A stretch of 64,000 bases of DNA. Source: Falsiroseomonas sp050563545 (GTDB lineage: Bacteria > Pseudomonadota > Alphaproteobacteria > Acetobacterales > Acetobacteraceae). Below the pieces are notes generated by a model. That model did not search any database, was not told where the DNA came from, and was given only the letters and a program-made list of their open reading frames with translations. Where the stretch lies: contig NZ_JBNXUM010000015.1 in the NCBI RefSeq assembly GCF_050563545.1, forward strand, positions 115,811 through 179,810, read 5' to 3'. Shown one piece after another: positions 8,463 through 17,178 of the stretch. A program made the position numbers and the translations under genes. Numbering within the stretch: position 1 is the first letter of the stretch; each line of letters opens with the position of its first letter.

Positions 8463-9680
8463 ATGACCCAGTTCACGATGGGCCGCCGCGCGGCCCTGCT
8501 CGGCGCCGCGGGCGCGGTGACCAGCTTCTCGATCGGCGGCAAGGCCTTCGGCCAAGGCGCGCCGGTCACCTTCGGCGCGCTGCCGCCGCTGACCGGCGCC
8601 GGCGGCCCCTATGGCCCGGCCATGCTGCGCGCCATCCAGGGCGTGGTGGAAGAGGCGAACGCCGCCGGCGGCATCCCGACACGCCAGGGGGGGCGCCAGA
8701 TCCGCGTTGTCGCGGAGGACGACCAGACCAATCCGGACGCCGGCGTGCGCGGCGCGCGCAAGCTGATCGACGTGGACCGCGTCTCCGCGGTGATGGGGAC
8801 CTGGGCGTCGGCCGTGACGACCGCCGTCGCGCCGCTCTGCTGGGAGAACCGGGTGCCGCTCTTCACGGTGTCGGGCGCTGACTCCATCACGCTGCTGCCG
8901 CACCAGGGCTACATCTTCCGCACCCAGCCCAACAGCCGACTGCAGATCGAGACCGCGAGTTCCTGGCTGCTCGGTAAGGGCGCGCGCCGCGTCTTCCACC
9001 TCGCGGCGCAATCGCCCTTCGCGCAGTCCAGCCAGGACGTGATGAGCGAGCGGATGCGCGCCGCCGGCGGCCAGGTCACGGGCTTCATCATCTACGAGCG
9101 CGACAAGACCAATTTCCGGTCGGAGATCGACCAGCTCATGCGCTCGCGGTCGGACACGGTGATGCTGAACGGCTACCTGCCCGACGTGACGATCCTGCTG
9201 CGCGAGCTGTTCCGCGCGGGGTTCGACGGGCGGAAGTTCACCTTCGCCTATGCCGCGCCGCCCTCGATCTTCCAGTCCCTGCCGAACGAGGTGACGAATG
9301 GGCTGGTCACCTTCCAGCCCAGCGCGGACGTGGACAGCGGCGCCTTCCGGCGGCTGCAGGCGCGCTTCGGCAACACCGAGGTCGATCCCTATTCCGCCCA
9401 GACCAACGACCACGCCTCGCTCGCGATCCTGGCCGCGGCGGCGGCAGGCGACGCTTCCGGCACTGCGATCCGCGACAATGTCCGCAAGATCAGCCAGGGC
9501 GATGGCGAGAAGGTAGACAACGTGACGGACGGGCTGCGGCTGATCGCGGCCGGCCGGCCCGTGAACTTCGAGGGCGCGTCGGGTCCCGTCGACTTCGACG
9601 AGCGCGGCGACATCCGCGGCACCAAGTTCCGCTTCGAGCAGGCGGAGGGCGGGCGCTTCCGGGTCCTGGAGATCGCTTGA
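8463..9680 (+). CDS. Liv-type ABC transporter periplasmic substrate-binding protein
   Basis: A 405-residue periplasmic binding protein of the Leu/Ile/Val (Peripla_BP_6) type that delivers ligand to LivHM. The N-terminus has Arg8-Arg9 in GRRAALLGAAGAV, a twin-arginine-type signal ending near GKAFGQG, so export folded through Tat is likely. The mature part opens with VTFGALPPLTGAGGPYG, the usual first strand and ligand loop of this family. The ligand cannot be read from the sequence. Thirty-seven bases separate it from livF and contain a GGGAGA ribosome-binding site; its stop overlaps the livH start. Confidence 0.93.
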   Translation: MTQFTMGRRAALLGAAGAVTSFSIGGKAFGQGAPVTFGALPPLTGAGGPYGPAMLRAIQGVVEEANAAGGIPTRQGGRQIRVVAEDDQTNPDAGVRGARKLIDVDRVSAVMGTWASAVTTAVAPLCWENRVPLFTVSGADSITLLPHQGYIFRTQPNSRLQIETASSWLLGKGARRVFHLAAQSPFAQSSQDVMSERMRAAGGQVTGFIIYERDKTNFRSEIDQLMRSRSDTVMLNGYLPDVTILLRELFRAGFDGRKFTFAYAAPPSIFQSLPNEVTNGLVTFQPSADVDSGAFRRLQARFGNTEVDPYSAQTNDHASLAILAAAAAGDASGTAIRDNVRKISQGDGEKVDNVTDGLRLIAAGRPVNFEGASGPVDFDERGDIRGTKFRFEQAEGGRFRVLEIA

Positions 9681-10549
9681 TCGAAGATTGGCGGGACCTC
9701 GTCCAGGTTCTCCTCAACGGCGTGATGGCGGGCAGCGTGCTGATGCTGCCCGCCATCGGCTTCAACTGCATCTTCGCGGTGCTGCGCTATCCCAATTTCG
9801 CCGTGGCGGGCTATGCGACGATCGGCGCCTTCGCGGGCTGGGTGGGCAATGTCCAGCTCGGCCTGCCGCCGGGGCCGTCGCTGCTCGGGGCTTTCCTCGT
9901 CGCAGGGCTGGCCGGGCTGCTCTGCGAGGAAGTGGCGCTGAAGCCGCTCCGGCCCTCGGGCGCGCTGACCGTCGCGATCGCCTCCGTGGCGCTGACCATC
10001 CTGCTCGAGAACATCGTCCGCTTCTTCTTCGGCAATGGCTTGCGCGGCTACGACATCGCGGTGCTCCGCGACCTCCGCTTCGATGGGATCCGGGTCAATC
10101 CGCAGCAGCTCGCCAATACGGGCTATGCGATTGCGGCCGCGGCGGTGCTGTTCGCGCTGCTGGCCTTCACCCGGCTCGGCCGCGCGATGCGAGCGGTGGC
10201 GGACAACCCGCAGCTTGCCGACATCAAGGGCGTCGATCCCGACCGCATCGCGCGCGTCGCGGTGCTGATCGGCGCGGGGCTCGCCGGCTTCGGGGGCATG
10301 CTGATCGGGCTCGATACATCGATCGATCCGCTGACCGGCTTTCGCGTGGTGCTGTCGGTCTTCGCGGCCGCTGTCGTCGGCGGGCTCGGATCCATCCCCG
10401 GGGCGGCGCTCGGCGCCATGGTGGTCGGCATCGGCGAGGAACTCGCCGGCGTCATCCTGGAGCCGGCCTATCGGACCGTTACCGCCTTCCTCGCGATCCT
10501 CGTCGTGCTGTCTATCCGGCCCGAGGGCCTGTTGGGGAGGCGCGGCTGA
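9677..10549 (+). CDS. livH: Liv-type ABC transporter permease LivH
   Basis: An inner-membrane permease of 290 residues with about eight hydrophobic segments, beginning VLLNGVMAGSVLMLPAIGFN, the standard LivH first helix. Later segments include LARVAVLIGAGLAGFGG-type helices and the conserved coupling region near GSIPGAALGAMVVG. The start is TTG at 9677, overlapping the binding-protein TGA (TTGA). The next ATG would remove part of the first membrane helix, so TTG is preferred. It pairs with LivM, its stop overlapping the livM ATG as TGATG. Confidence 0.93.
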   Translation: MIEDWRDLVQVLLNGVMAGSVLMLPAIGFNCIFAVLRYPNFAVAGYATIGAFAGWVGNVQLGLPPGPSLLGAFLVAGLAGLLCEEVALKPLRPSGALTVAIASVALTILLENIVRFFFGNGLRGYDIAVLRDLRFDGIRVNPQQLANTGYAIAAAAVLFALLAFTRLGRAMRAVADNPQLADIKGVDPDRIARVAVLIGAGLAGFGGMLIGLDTSIDPLTGFRVVLSVFAAAVVGGLGSIPGAALGAMVVGIGEELAGVILEPAYRTVTAFLAILVVLSIRPEGLLGRRG

Positions 10550-11451
10550 TGGACGCCTACATCGTCGCGATGCTGGTCTTCGCCGGCGTCTATGCGCTGA
10601 TGGCGCTGGGGCTGAACGTGATCTGGGGCCTGGCCGGGATGGTCAACCTCGGCCTGGTCGGGTTCTTCGGGCTCGGCGCCTATGCGTCGGCGCTGCTGAC
10701 GACGAAGCTGTTCTGGCCGATGCCGCTGGGCTGGGCCGCCGGCGCCGCCCTGGCCGCGGTCGCGGGCGGCTTCATGGCGCTGATCGTGGCGAGACTCCGC
10801 GGCGACTACCTCGCCATCGTCACGCTCGGCTTCGCCGAGGTGATGCGCCTGGTCGCGTCGAACGAGATCTGGCTGACCAACGGCACGGACGGGATCAGCG
10901 GCATCCCCGGCCCGTGGCGCGGCCAGGTCACGCCGCAGGAATTCAACCTGGTCTTCCTCGGCATTGTCTGGATTGCCGTCGCAATCGCCTTCGTCGTGCT
11001 GTCGCGCGTCTCGCATTCGCCCTTCGGCCGCGTGCTGCGCGCCGTGCGCGAGGACGAGGACGTCGCCGCGGTCGCGGGCAAGCCGGTGCTGTGGTTCAAG
11101 ATCCGCGCCTTCTGCCTCGGCGCCGCGGTCATTGGCTTCGCCGGCGCGCTCTATGCCCATTACAACGCCTATATCGCGCCCGAGGGCTTCGCCCCGCTGC
11201 TGACGATCTACATCGTACTGGCGCTGACGGCGGGCGGGGTGGGGTCCATGCGGGGGGCGGTGCTGGGCGCCGTGCTGGTGCTGGCGCTGCTGGAAGGCAC
11301 GCGCTTCATCGCCCAGGCCATTCCGGGGGTGACGCCGGTGCAGAAGGCCGCGCTGCGGGAGGGCATCATCGCGCTCTCGCTCATCCTGCTGCTACGCTTC
11401 AGGCCGCAGGGCCTCATTCCCGAACGAACCAGGACGAAGGCTGCGCCATGA
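10549..11451 (+). CDS. livM: Liv-type ABC transporter permease LivM
   Basis: The second permease, 300 residues, multi-spanning. The segments MALGLNVIWGLAGMVNLGLV and GDYLAIVTLGFAEVMRL, followed by NGTDGISGIPGPW, are classic LivM signatures. The start was chosen at 10549, one base overlapping the livH stop. The short tail RFRPQGLIPERTRTK is the usual LivM ending. The stop overlaps the start of the following GAF-domain gene (ATGA), so the sixth gene belongs to this transcript. Confidence 0.93.
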   Translation: MDAYIVAMLVFAGVYALMALGLNVIWGLAGMVNLGLVGFFGLGAYASALLTTKLFWPMPLGWAAGAALAAVAGGFMALIVARLRGDYLAIVTLGFAEVMRLVASNEIWLTNGTDGISGIPGPWRGQVTPQEFNLVFLGIVWIAVAIAFVVLSRVSHSPFGRVLRAVREDEDVAAVAGKPVLWFKIRAFCLGAAVIGFAGALYAHYNAYIAPEGFAPLLTIYIVLALTAGGVGSMRGAVLGAVLVLALLEGTRFIAQAIPGVTPVQKAALREGIIALSLILLLRFRPQGLIPERTRTKAAP

Positions 11452-11948
11452 CCCGCCCGAACCCCACGCCCCATCTCGCCGAGGCCGTCACCGCGTCCGG
11501 TGCGGCGGGCCAGCCCGGCACGATCTTCGCTGCGCTGGACCAGGCGATGGGCCAGGCGATCGGCCACCGCCTGTTCACCATCCTTGTCGTGCATCCCGGC
11601 GCGAATGAGAGCCAGCGCTACTATTCCAACATGCCACAGGCCTATCCCGTGGGCGGGCGAAAGCCGATCAATCCCACGCACTGGTTCCGCAGCGTGCTGG
11701 ACGAGGGACGCTGCTACATCGGCCGGGACTACGGCGACATCAAGGACGTGTTCTTCGACCACGAGCTCATCCTCAGCCTGGGCTGCGAGAGCGTGCTGAA
11801 CGTGCCGGTACGCTGGAACGGGCGGAGCCTCGGCACGATCAACCTGCTCCACCAGGCCGGCTGGTACGACGAGGCCGACATCCCCGTGGCGCAGCACTTC
11901 GCCGCGCTCGCGGTGCCGGGGCTGCTGGAGGTGATCGCGAGGGGCTGA
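11448..11948 (+). CDS. Small stand-alone GAF-domain protein
   Basis: A 166-residue soluble protein essentially made of one GAF-like domain: FAALDQAMGQAIGHRLFTI, then a central loop with HWFRSVLDEGR, and the C-terminal strand pair VLNVPVRWNGRSLGTINLLH. GAF domains bind small molecules or cyclic nucleotides. With no output domain here, it could be a small-molecule sensor or binder for the compound imported by the Liv system. The ATG at 11448 overlaps the livM stop by four bases, so it is translationally coupled to the transporter. The ligand is unknown. Confidence 0.85.
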   Translation: MTRPNPTPHLAEAVTASGAAGQPGTIFAALDQAMGQAIGHRLFTILVVHPGANESQRYYSNMPQAYPVGGRKPINPTHWFRSVLDEGRCYIGRDYGDIKDVFFDHELILSLGCESVLNVPVRWNGRSLGTINLLHQAGWYDEADIPVAQHFAALAVPGLLEVIARG

Positions 11949-11950
11949 AG

Positions 11951-11978
11951 CCCTCTCCCCCCGCGAGGGGGGAGAGGG
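11951..11978. repeat. Perfect intergenic hairpin (12-bp stem)
   Basis: CCCTCTCCCCCC (11951-11962) pairs fully with GGGGGGAGAGGG (11967-11978) around the loop GCGA. It starts three bases after the stop of the GAF gene and could end the liv transcript. It belongs to the same pyrimidine-arm/purine-arm palindrome style as the repeats at 1233-1358. Confidence 0.65.
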
Positions 11979-12032
11979 ATGGGTGAGGGGGGCGTGCCGA
12001 TCCGGACGCGTCTTCCTTGTCCTGCGCGTCCC

Positions 12033-12080
12033 CCTCACCCAACCCTTTCCCCCATCAGTGGGGGAAAGGGTTGGGTGAGG
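12033..12080. repeat. Perfect intergenic hairpin (22-bp stem), bidirectional terminator candidate
   Basis: Bases 12033-12054 (CCTCACCC...) are the exact reverse complement of 12059-12080 with the four-base loop TCAG, giving a 22-bp perfect stem. It sits between the convergent liv-GAF operon and the GST/peptidase operon, 12 bases after the GST stop, so it could end both transcripts. The motif GGGTGAGG also occurs beside the first hairpin at 11979-11990, which suggests two units of one repeat family. Confidence 0.7.
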
Positions 12081-12092
12081 CTGGAGAGACGG

Positions 12093-12749
12093 CTACGCCG
12101 GCTCTGCCTCGCGCAGTGCCATGATCTTCTTCCAGGCCGGACGCGCATGGCAGGCCGCGATCCACTGCTTCACCCGCGGCGCGCCGTCCAGCGCCTCGGG
12201 CGCGGGCAGGCTGTAGCGGATCGTCTCGGCAAGGTTGATGTCGGCCACCGTGAAGCGGCCGCCGACGGGATGCCCGCTCTCCTCCAGCGCGGCGTCCAGG
12301 ATGGACAGCGGACGCTTCAGCGCGGCGACGGCTTCCTGCACCCGCGCCTCGCTGCGCTGGTCGGCCGGCAGCTGAACGCGGTTGTAGAGGATCTGGATGC
12401 TGTGCGGCTCGATCTCGGTCGCCGCGAAGAAGGACCACTGCGCGAAGCGCGCTGATTCCGCGAGGTCGTCGGTGCCGACCGGCCCGCCCGCCTTGCGCGA
12501 GAGATAGAGGTTGATGGCGAGCGATTCCGCCAGCACGACGTCGCCATCCGTCATCACCGGGATCAGCGCCGCCGGATTGAGCTTCAGGAAATCCGGCGAG
12601 CGCGTGTTGAACGGCGCGTCCGGCGCATGCGGGTCTTTCAGACGGAAAGCCTGGATGACCGGAACATGCTCGTAGGGCAGTCCGGCCTCCTCGCAGAACC
12701 AGACGTTGCGCAGGGTGCGGGAACGCAGGACGCCGTAGATCTTGATCAC
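12093..12749 (-). CDS. Glutathione S-transferase family protein
   Basis: A 218-residue cytosolic-type GST. The thioredoxin-like N-terminal half holds KIYGVLRSRTLRNVWFCEEA (first strand and the candidate catalytic Ser/Arg region), NPAALIPVMTDGD with the cis-proline, and AESLAINLYLSRK (glutathione-binding Glu-Ser). The helical C-terminal half contains GRFTVADINLAE, the conserved capping motif. The start is GTG at 12749, only two bases after the stop of the peptidase gene, giving a normal-length GST; no ATG lies nearby in frame. Its substrate is unknown; it is co-transcribed with the M24 peptidase. Confidence 0.9.
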   Translation of the reverse strand: MIKIYGVLRSRTLRNVWFCEEAGLPYEHVPVIQAFRLKDPHAPDAPFNTRSPDFLKLNPAALIPVMTDGDVVLAESLAINLYLSRKAGGPVGTDDLAESARFAQWSFFAATEIEPHSIQILYNRVQLPADQRSEARVQEAVAALKRPLSILDAALEESGHPVGGRFTVADINLAETIRYSLPAPEALDGAPRVKQWIAACHARPAWKKIMALREAEPA

Positions 12750-12751
12750 GC

Positions 12752-13969
12752 TCAGGTCTCCAGTCCGAAGGGATCGTCCACGGAACGGGCGGGCGGCGTC
12801 AACCATCCCGCGCCGGCTTCCGTGACGACGATGTGGTCCTCGAGCCGGATGCCGAACTCGCCATAGATGGCGATGGTGGGCTCGATGCTGCCGGTGTTGC
12901 CGATGGCGAGCGGCGCGCGGTTGCCGCCGACGAAATAGGGCGCCTCGTGCACGTCCATGCCGATCCCGTGTCCCGTGCGGTGCGGCAGGCCCGGCACCTT
13001 GTAGCCCGGGCCGAAGCCGGCGGCAGTGACGACGCCGCGGCAGGCGTCGTCGATCGCCGCGCAGGGAGCGCCGGGACGCGCGGCGGCGAAGCCGGCGGCC
13101 TGGGCGCGCTTGGTCAGGTCCCAGATTTCGCGCTGGCGCGACGTCGGCGTGCCGAAGACATAGCTGCGCGTGATGTCGGAGACGTAGCCGTGCAACGGGG
13201 CGCCGACATCCACCAGCACGACGTCGCCCTGCTTCAGCGTCTGGGGATAGGGCACGCCATGCGGATAGGCCGTGGGCTCGCCGAACAGCACGATGCCGAA
13301 GGCCGGCCCGCCATCGAAGCCGGCCTTGCGGTGCGCGGCGGTCAGGAAGTCCATCACCTCGGTCGTCGTGACGCCTTCGCGCAGCGCGCGCGCCGTCGCG
13401 GCCTGAATCGCCAGCGTCATGCCCATGGCCTGGCGCAGGATCGCGACTTCCTGCTCCGTCTTGCGTTCGCGCAGATAGGACGTGACCGGGTTGGACGCGA
13501 CGAAGCGGTGATTGGGCAGCGCGGCGCGCATCCCCTCGGCGACGAAGACGCGGGCGAGATCGTCCAGCGCAACGGTGCCGCCGGCCACGTCGGCCTCCCG
13601 CAGCATCTCCGCGAAGAGGGCGTAGGGATCCTCGTCCTCCTCCCATCCGCGGACCTCGCCTGGCAGCGCCAGCATCGTGCGGATGCGCTCCACCTCGAAG
13701 GCGGGCGAGAGGTAGGAGACGGGTCCGCTGGCCGGCAGGATGGCGCCGACCGGGCGTTCCGACTGGCCGTGCTTCAGGCCGGTCAGCCAGGCCAGGTTGG
13801 TCGTGCCGTCGAGCCAGAGCGCGGCGATGCCGAGGTCCCGCATGCGCTTCTGCGCGCGTTCCACCCGCGCGGCATGCTCCTCGACGGAGACCGGCGGCAC
13901 GGCGTCGCGCGCGTTGCGGATGGCGGCGAGTTCGGTCACGAAGTCGGATCCGCCGACGCCGATCGTCAT
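12752..13969 (-). CDS. M24 family Xaa-Pro-type metallopeptidase
   Basis: A 405-residue aminopeptidase P/creatinase-family protein. The N-terminal creatinase-like domain covers about residues 30-165, and the pita-bread catalytic domain follows. The five metal ligands are visible in order: Asp in LVDVGAP, Asp in SDITRS, His in RTGHGIG, Glu in SIEPTIAIYG and Glu in RLEDHIVV, so the enzyme looks active rather than a creatinase-type relative lacking metals. The likely role is cleaving Xaa-Pro dipeptides in the cytoplasm. It is followed by a GST gene after two bases. It starts at 13969 with no signal peptide. Confidence 0.92.
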   Translation of the reverse strand: MTIGVGGSDFVTELAAIRNARDAVPPVSVEEHAARVERAQKRMRDLGIAALWLDGTTNLAWLTGLKHGQSERPVGAILPASGPVSYLSPAFEVERIRTMLALPGEVRGWEEDEDPYALFAEMLREADVAGGTVALDDLARVFVAEGMRAALPNHRFVASNPVTSYLRERKTEQEVAILRQAMGMTLAIQAATARALREGVTTTEVMDFLTAAHRKAGFDGGPAFGIVLFGEPTAYPHGVPYPQTLKQGDVVLVDVGAPLHGYVSDITRSYVFGTPTSRQREIWDLTKRAQAAGFAAARPGAPCAAIDDACRGVVTAAGFGPGYKVPGLPHRTGHGIGMDVHEAPYFVGGNRAPLAIGNTGSIEPTIAIYGEFGIRLEDHIVVTEAGAGWLTPPARSVDDPFGLET

Positions 13970-14058
13970 GCTGTTCTCCCGTTCCAGGCTGCGCCCTGTG
14001 TGCCACGTCCTGCGCGCGGCGTCAGCCGCGGCCGGGACCGCGCGCGACGCCGGTTCGG

Positions 14059-15864
14059 CTATCCTTCCAGCTCATCCCGTAGCAGCTCGAGGCGCAGCCA
14101 CTCCTCCTCGGCTGCCTCGCGCTCCGCCTGCTTCTTGCCCATCAGCGAGGTGCGCGCGGCGAAGCCGGCGGGGTCGCGGGTGTAGAGGCCGGGATCGGCG
14201 AGCTGGCCCTGCAGCGCCGCGATCTCGCGTTCGAGCTGCGCGATGCGAGCGGGCAGCGTTTCCAGCGCGTGCTTGTCCTTGAAGGACATCCTAGGCTTTG
14301 CAGACTCCCGCGCCGTCGGGTCGGCGGCCTCGCGCGGTGCCGCGGCGGTCACGGCCGCCGCCTTGGCCTGCACGCCGGCACCGCGCTGGGCGACCATGTC
14401 GCTGTACCCGCCGGCGTAGTCCTGCCAGCGTCCGTCGCCCTCCGCCACGATGACGTTCGTTGCCACGCGGTCGAGGAAGTCGCGGTCGTGGCTGACCACG
14501 ATCACCGTCCCCGCATACTCCGCGACGAGCTCCTGCAGCAGGTCCAGCGTCTCGAGGTCGAGGTCGTTCGTCGGCTCGTCCAGCACCAGCAGGTTGGAAG
14601 GACGCGCCAGAGCGCGCGCCAGCATTAGCCGCCCGCGCTCGCCACCGGACAGCATGCCGACCGGCGTGCGCGCCTGTTCCGCAACGAAGAGGAAGTCCTT
14701 CATGTAGCCCACGACGTGCCTGGCCTCGCCGCCGACGCGCACCTGGTCGCCGCGTCCGCCCGTCAGCGCATCCGCCAGCGTCGCCGCGGGATCGAGCCCA
14801 GCGCGCATCTGGTCGAGCGGCACCATCTCGAGGTTCGTCCCCAGCGTGACAGTGCCGGCATCGGGCGCCAGCGCGCCTGTCAGCAGCCTCAGCAGCGTCG
14901 TCTTTCCCGCGCCGTTCGGGCCGACGATGCCGACACGGTCGCCGCGCATGATGCGGGTGGAGAAGTCCTGCACCACCGGCTGACTGCCGAAGGATTTCGC
15001 GATGCGGTCGGCGGCCACGACGAGCGTGCCGGAGCCCTCGGCCTCCGCCGCCGCCATCCTGACCGTGCCGGGCGCGGCAACGCGTTCCTTGCGGCGCTTT
15101 CGCAGCGCCTGAAGGTCCGCCAGGCGCTTCACGTTGCGCTTGCGCCGCGCGGTGACGCCATAGCGCAGCCAATGCTCCTCCCGCACGATCTTGCGGGAGA
15201 GCTTGTGCGCCTCGGTCTCCTCCTCCTCCAGCACGCGGTCCCGCCAGGCCTCGAAGCCGGCGAAGCCCTGCTCCAGCCGGCGCGTCGCGCCGCGGTCGAG
15301 CCAGACCATGGTGCGCGACAGGCGCTCCAGGAAGCGGCGGTCGTGGCTGATCAGGACCAGCGCGCCGCGGGTCTGGGCGAGTTCGCCTTCCAGCCATTCG
15401 ATGGCGGGCAGGTCCAGATGGTTGGTCGGCTCATCGAGCAGCAGGATGTCCGGCCGCGGCGCCAGCACGCGGGCCAGCGCCGCGCGGCGGGTCTCGCCTC
15501 CGGATAAAGTCGCTGGCGCCTCCTCCCCGGTCAGGCCGAGGCCCTCCAGCAGCCGCCGCGCGCGGTGGGCGTCGTCGCCGGGCGCGAGGCCCGCCTCCAC
15601 GAAGGCGCCGGTCGTCGCGAATCCCGAGAGGTCGGGCTCCTGCGGGAGGTATCGCAGCGTCGCGCCTGGCTGCAGGAAGCGCGTGCCGGCATCGGCCTCG
15701 ATCATGCCGGCGGCAGTTTTCAGCAGCGTGGACTTGCCGGACCCGTTCCGCCCGACGAGCGCCACGCGCTCGCCGGCGCCCACGGCAAGCTCCGCCCCTT
15801 CCAGCAGCCAGGTCGAGCCGAGGCGAAGGCGGATGTCGCGCAGATGCAGGAGCGGCGGGGCCAT
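14059..15864 (-). CDS. ABC-F family ATPase (Uup-like)
   Basis: A 601-residue soluble protein with two ABC ATPase domains and no membrane segment, which is the ABC-F layout. The first domain has GRNGSGKST, LSGGETRR and LLLDEPTNHLD; the second has GPNGAGKTT, LSGGERGR and VLDEPTNDLD. Between them is the basic inter-domain linker (KRLADLQALRKRRKERVA). The C-terminus (about 520-601) is a charged coiled coil, as in Uup. ABC-F proteins act on the ribosome E site or, for Uup, also affect DNA repair and ribosome assembly. The closest match by architecture is Uup; I am sure of ABC-F but not of the subtype. Confidence 0.93.
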   Translation of the reverse strand: MAPPLLHLRDIRLRLGSTWLLEGAELAVGAGERVALVGRNGSGKSTLLKTAAGMIEADAGTRFLQPGATLRYLPQEPDLSGFATTGAFVEAGLAPGDDAHRARRLLEGLGLTGEEAPATLSGGETRRAALARVLAPRPDILLLDEPTNHLDLPAIEWLEGELAQTRGALVLISHDRRFLERLSRTMVWLDRGATRRLEQGFAGFEAWRDRVLEEEETEAHKLSRKIVREEHWLRYGVTARRKRNVKRLADLQALRKRRKERVAAPGTVRMAAAEAEGSGTLVVAADRIAKSFGSQPVVQDFSTRIMRGDRVGIVGPNGAGKTTLLRLLTGALAPDAGTVTLGTNLEMVPLDQMRAGLDPAATLADALTGGRGDQVRVGGEARHVVGYMKDFLFVAEQARTPVGMLSGGERGRLMLARALARPSNLLVLDEPTNDLDLETLDLLQELVAEYAGTVIVVSHDRDFLDRVATNVIVAEGDGRWQDYAGGYSDMVAQRGAGVQAKAAAVTAAAPREAADPTARESAKPRMSFKDKHALETLPARIAQLEREIAALQGQLADPGLYTRDPAGFAARTSLMGKKQAEREAAEEEWLRLELLRDELEG

Positions 15865-15895
15865 GGCGCCGGCATGGCGGCGCCCGGCGGGCGCG

Positions 15896-16087
15896 TCAAC
15901 CGCGCCGGCCGGAAGGCCGTCGCAGCGGATCGAAGCGGCGTTCCGGGGCGCGAGCGGCCTTCAGGCACTCCGCGGCGTTGCCGGGCTCGGGCGGACGCTG
16001 GCCGCGGCGCAGCGCCTCCCAGTCCTGGCGGGGCTGGCGGCCGCGAAGGGCAGGGCCCATGCGGCGGGCGAGGTCGGTGCCGTCCAT
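15896..16087 (-). CDS. Small basic hypothetical protein
   Basis: A 63-residue, Arg/Pro-rich open frame. The ATG at 16087 is preceded by GGAGG with a seven-base spacing, a good ribosome-binding site, and the frame lies outside the ABC-F gene that follows 31 bases later on the same strand. No domain, signal peptide or membrane segment is visible. High GC makes chance open frames common here, so only the ribosome-binding site and the position argue for it. A second ATG three to four bases upstream opens a different frame that runs into the ABC-F gene and looks less credible. Confidence 0.4.
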   Translation of the reverse strand: MDGTDLARRMGPALRGRQPRQDWEALRRGQRPPEPGNAAECLKAARAPERRFDPLRRPSGRRG

Positions 16088-16216
16088 CCATGATCCTCCG
16101 GTGTTCGGGCCGCCCGAGTTGGGCAAGGCAGGGCGCTGGATCAATCCCGCATCAACCGGCCTTGATCCCCGGGGGATACCGTGTCGGACTGGCGGCCTGC
16201 TCCCCGGAGATCGCCC

Positions 16217-17173
16217 ATGCGTCGTCGATTGCTGCTGGCCTCGGTCGTTGCCCTGCCGACGCCGGCACTGGCGCAGGACCGGTGGCCGAGCCGCTCCGTG
16301 CGGATGGTGTCATCCTCGCCGCCAGCCGGTGCGTCCGACATCCTGACCCGCACCATCGCACAGGCCCTGCAGGACCAGACCGGCCAGGCCTTCGTGGTCG
16401 AGAACCGCGCCGGTGCCGGCGGCGTCGTGGGGTCGGACTTCGTCGCGAAGGCGGCGCCCGATGGATACACCTGGCTCACCACCAATGTCGGCCCGCAGGC
16501 GATCTTCCGTGAGTTGATCCGGAACCTGCCCTACGACACCCGGACTGATTTCCGGCCGGTGACGATCCTCGGCACCCTGCCGCTGGTGCTGATCGTTGGG
16601 CCCGGCCAGCCGCAGACACTCGCGGCCTATCTGGACGCGGCGCAGGCGCGACCGGGTCAGATGAATTTCGGATCGGGCGGCAACGGCACACTGCATCACC
16701 TGACCGGCGAGCTGGTGAACAGCGCGGCGGGCGTGCGCATCACGCATGTGCCCTATCGCGGCGCGCAGGCCGCGACGACGGATGTGCTGGGTGGGCGGAT
16801 CGAGGGCATGTGGGACAGCCTGCCTTCCGCCGCGCCGCACATCCGAAGCGGCTCGGTGAAGGCGCTGGCGGTGTCGTCCGCGAACCGCAGCCCGGCTTTC
16901 CCCGACGTGCCGACACTGAAGGAGCAGGGTGTCGACGTCGTCACCACCAACTGGTTCGGCCTGGCCGGCCCCGCCCACCTGCCGGAGGAGATCGTCCAGG
17001 CGATGTATGCGCAGCTTCGTCGCGCGCTGGCCTCCCAGCCCGTGCGGGACCGCTTCGGGTCCATCGGCGTCGAGATCGTGGGCGAGCCGCCCGACGCCAC
17101 GCAGCGCTACGTCCTCGCCGAGATCGAGCGATGGTCCGCCGTCGTGCGTGCCACCGGCGTGACGATGGACTGA
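16217..17173 (+). CDS. Bug/TctC-family tripartite tricarboxylate transporter receptor
   Basis: A 318-residue exported solute-binding protein. The signal peptide is MRRRLLLASVVALPTPALAQ, with cleavage after residue 20. The mature protein begins DRWPSRSVRMVSSSPPAGAS, the normal Bug opening, followed by VENRAGAGGVVGSD and GNGTLHHLTGEL, the ligand-binding loops. The ATG at 16217 was preferred to an upstream GTG because it gives a clean signal peptide with a GGAG ribosome-binding site. No TctA/TctB permease genes are next to it, as is common for this expanded family. The next gene, an M28-type peptidase, starts five bases after its stop, hinting that the ligand could be an acylated amino acid or peptide (speculative). 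Confidence 0.92.
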   Translation: MRRRLLLASVVALPTPALAQDRWPSRSVRMVSSSPPAGASDILTRTIAQALQDQTGQAFVVENRAGAGGVVGSDFVAKAAPDGYTWLTTNVGPQAIFRELIRNLPYDTRTDFRPVTILGTLPLVLIVGPGQPQTLAAYLDAAQARPGQMNFGSGGNGTLHHLTGELVNSAAGVRITHVPYRGAQAATTDVLGGRIEGMWDSLPSAAPHIRSGSVKALAVSSANRSPAFPDVPTLKEQGVDVVTTNWFGLAGPAHLPEEIVQAMYAQLRRALASQPVRDRFGSIGVEIVGEPPDATQRYVLAEIERWSAVVRATGVTMD

Positions 17174-17178
17174 CCGCC

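Noticed and set aside
15720..16091. A 123-residue minus-strand frame overlapping the start of the ABC-F gene
   Set aside because: It shares the upstream ribosome-binding site with the 63-residue frame but overlaps the ABC-F start by over 140 bases and is Arg/Pro-rich without features.
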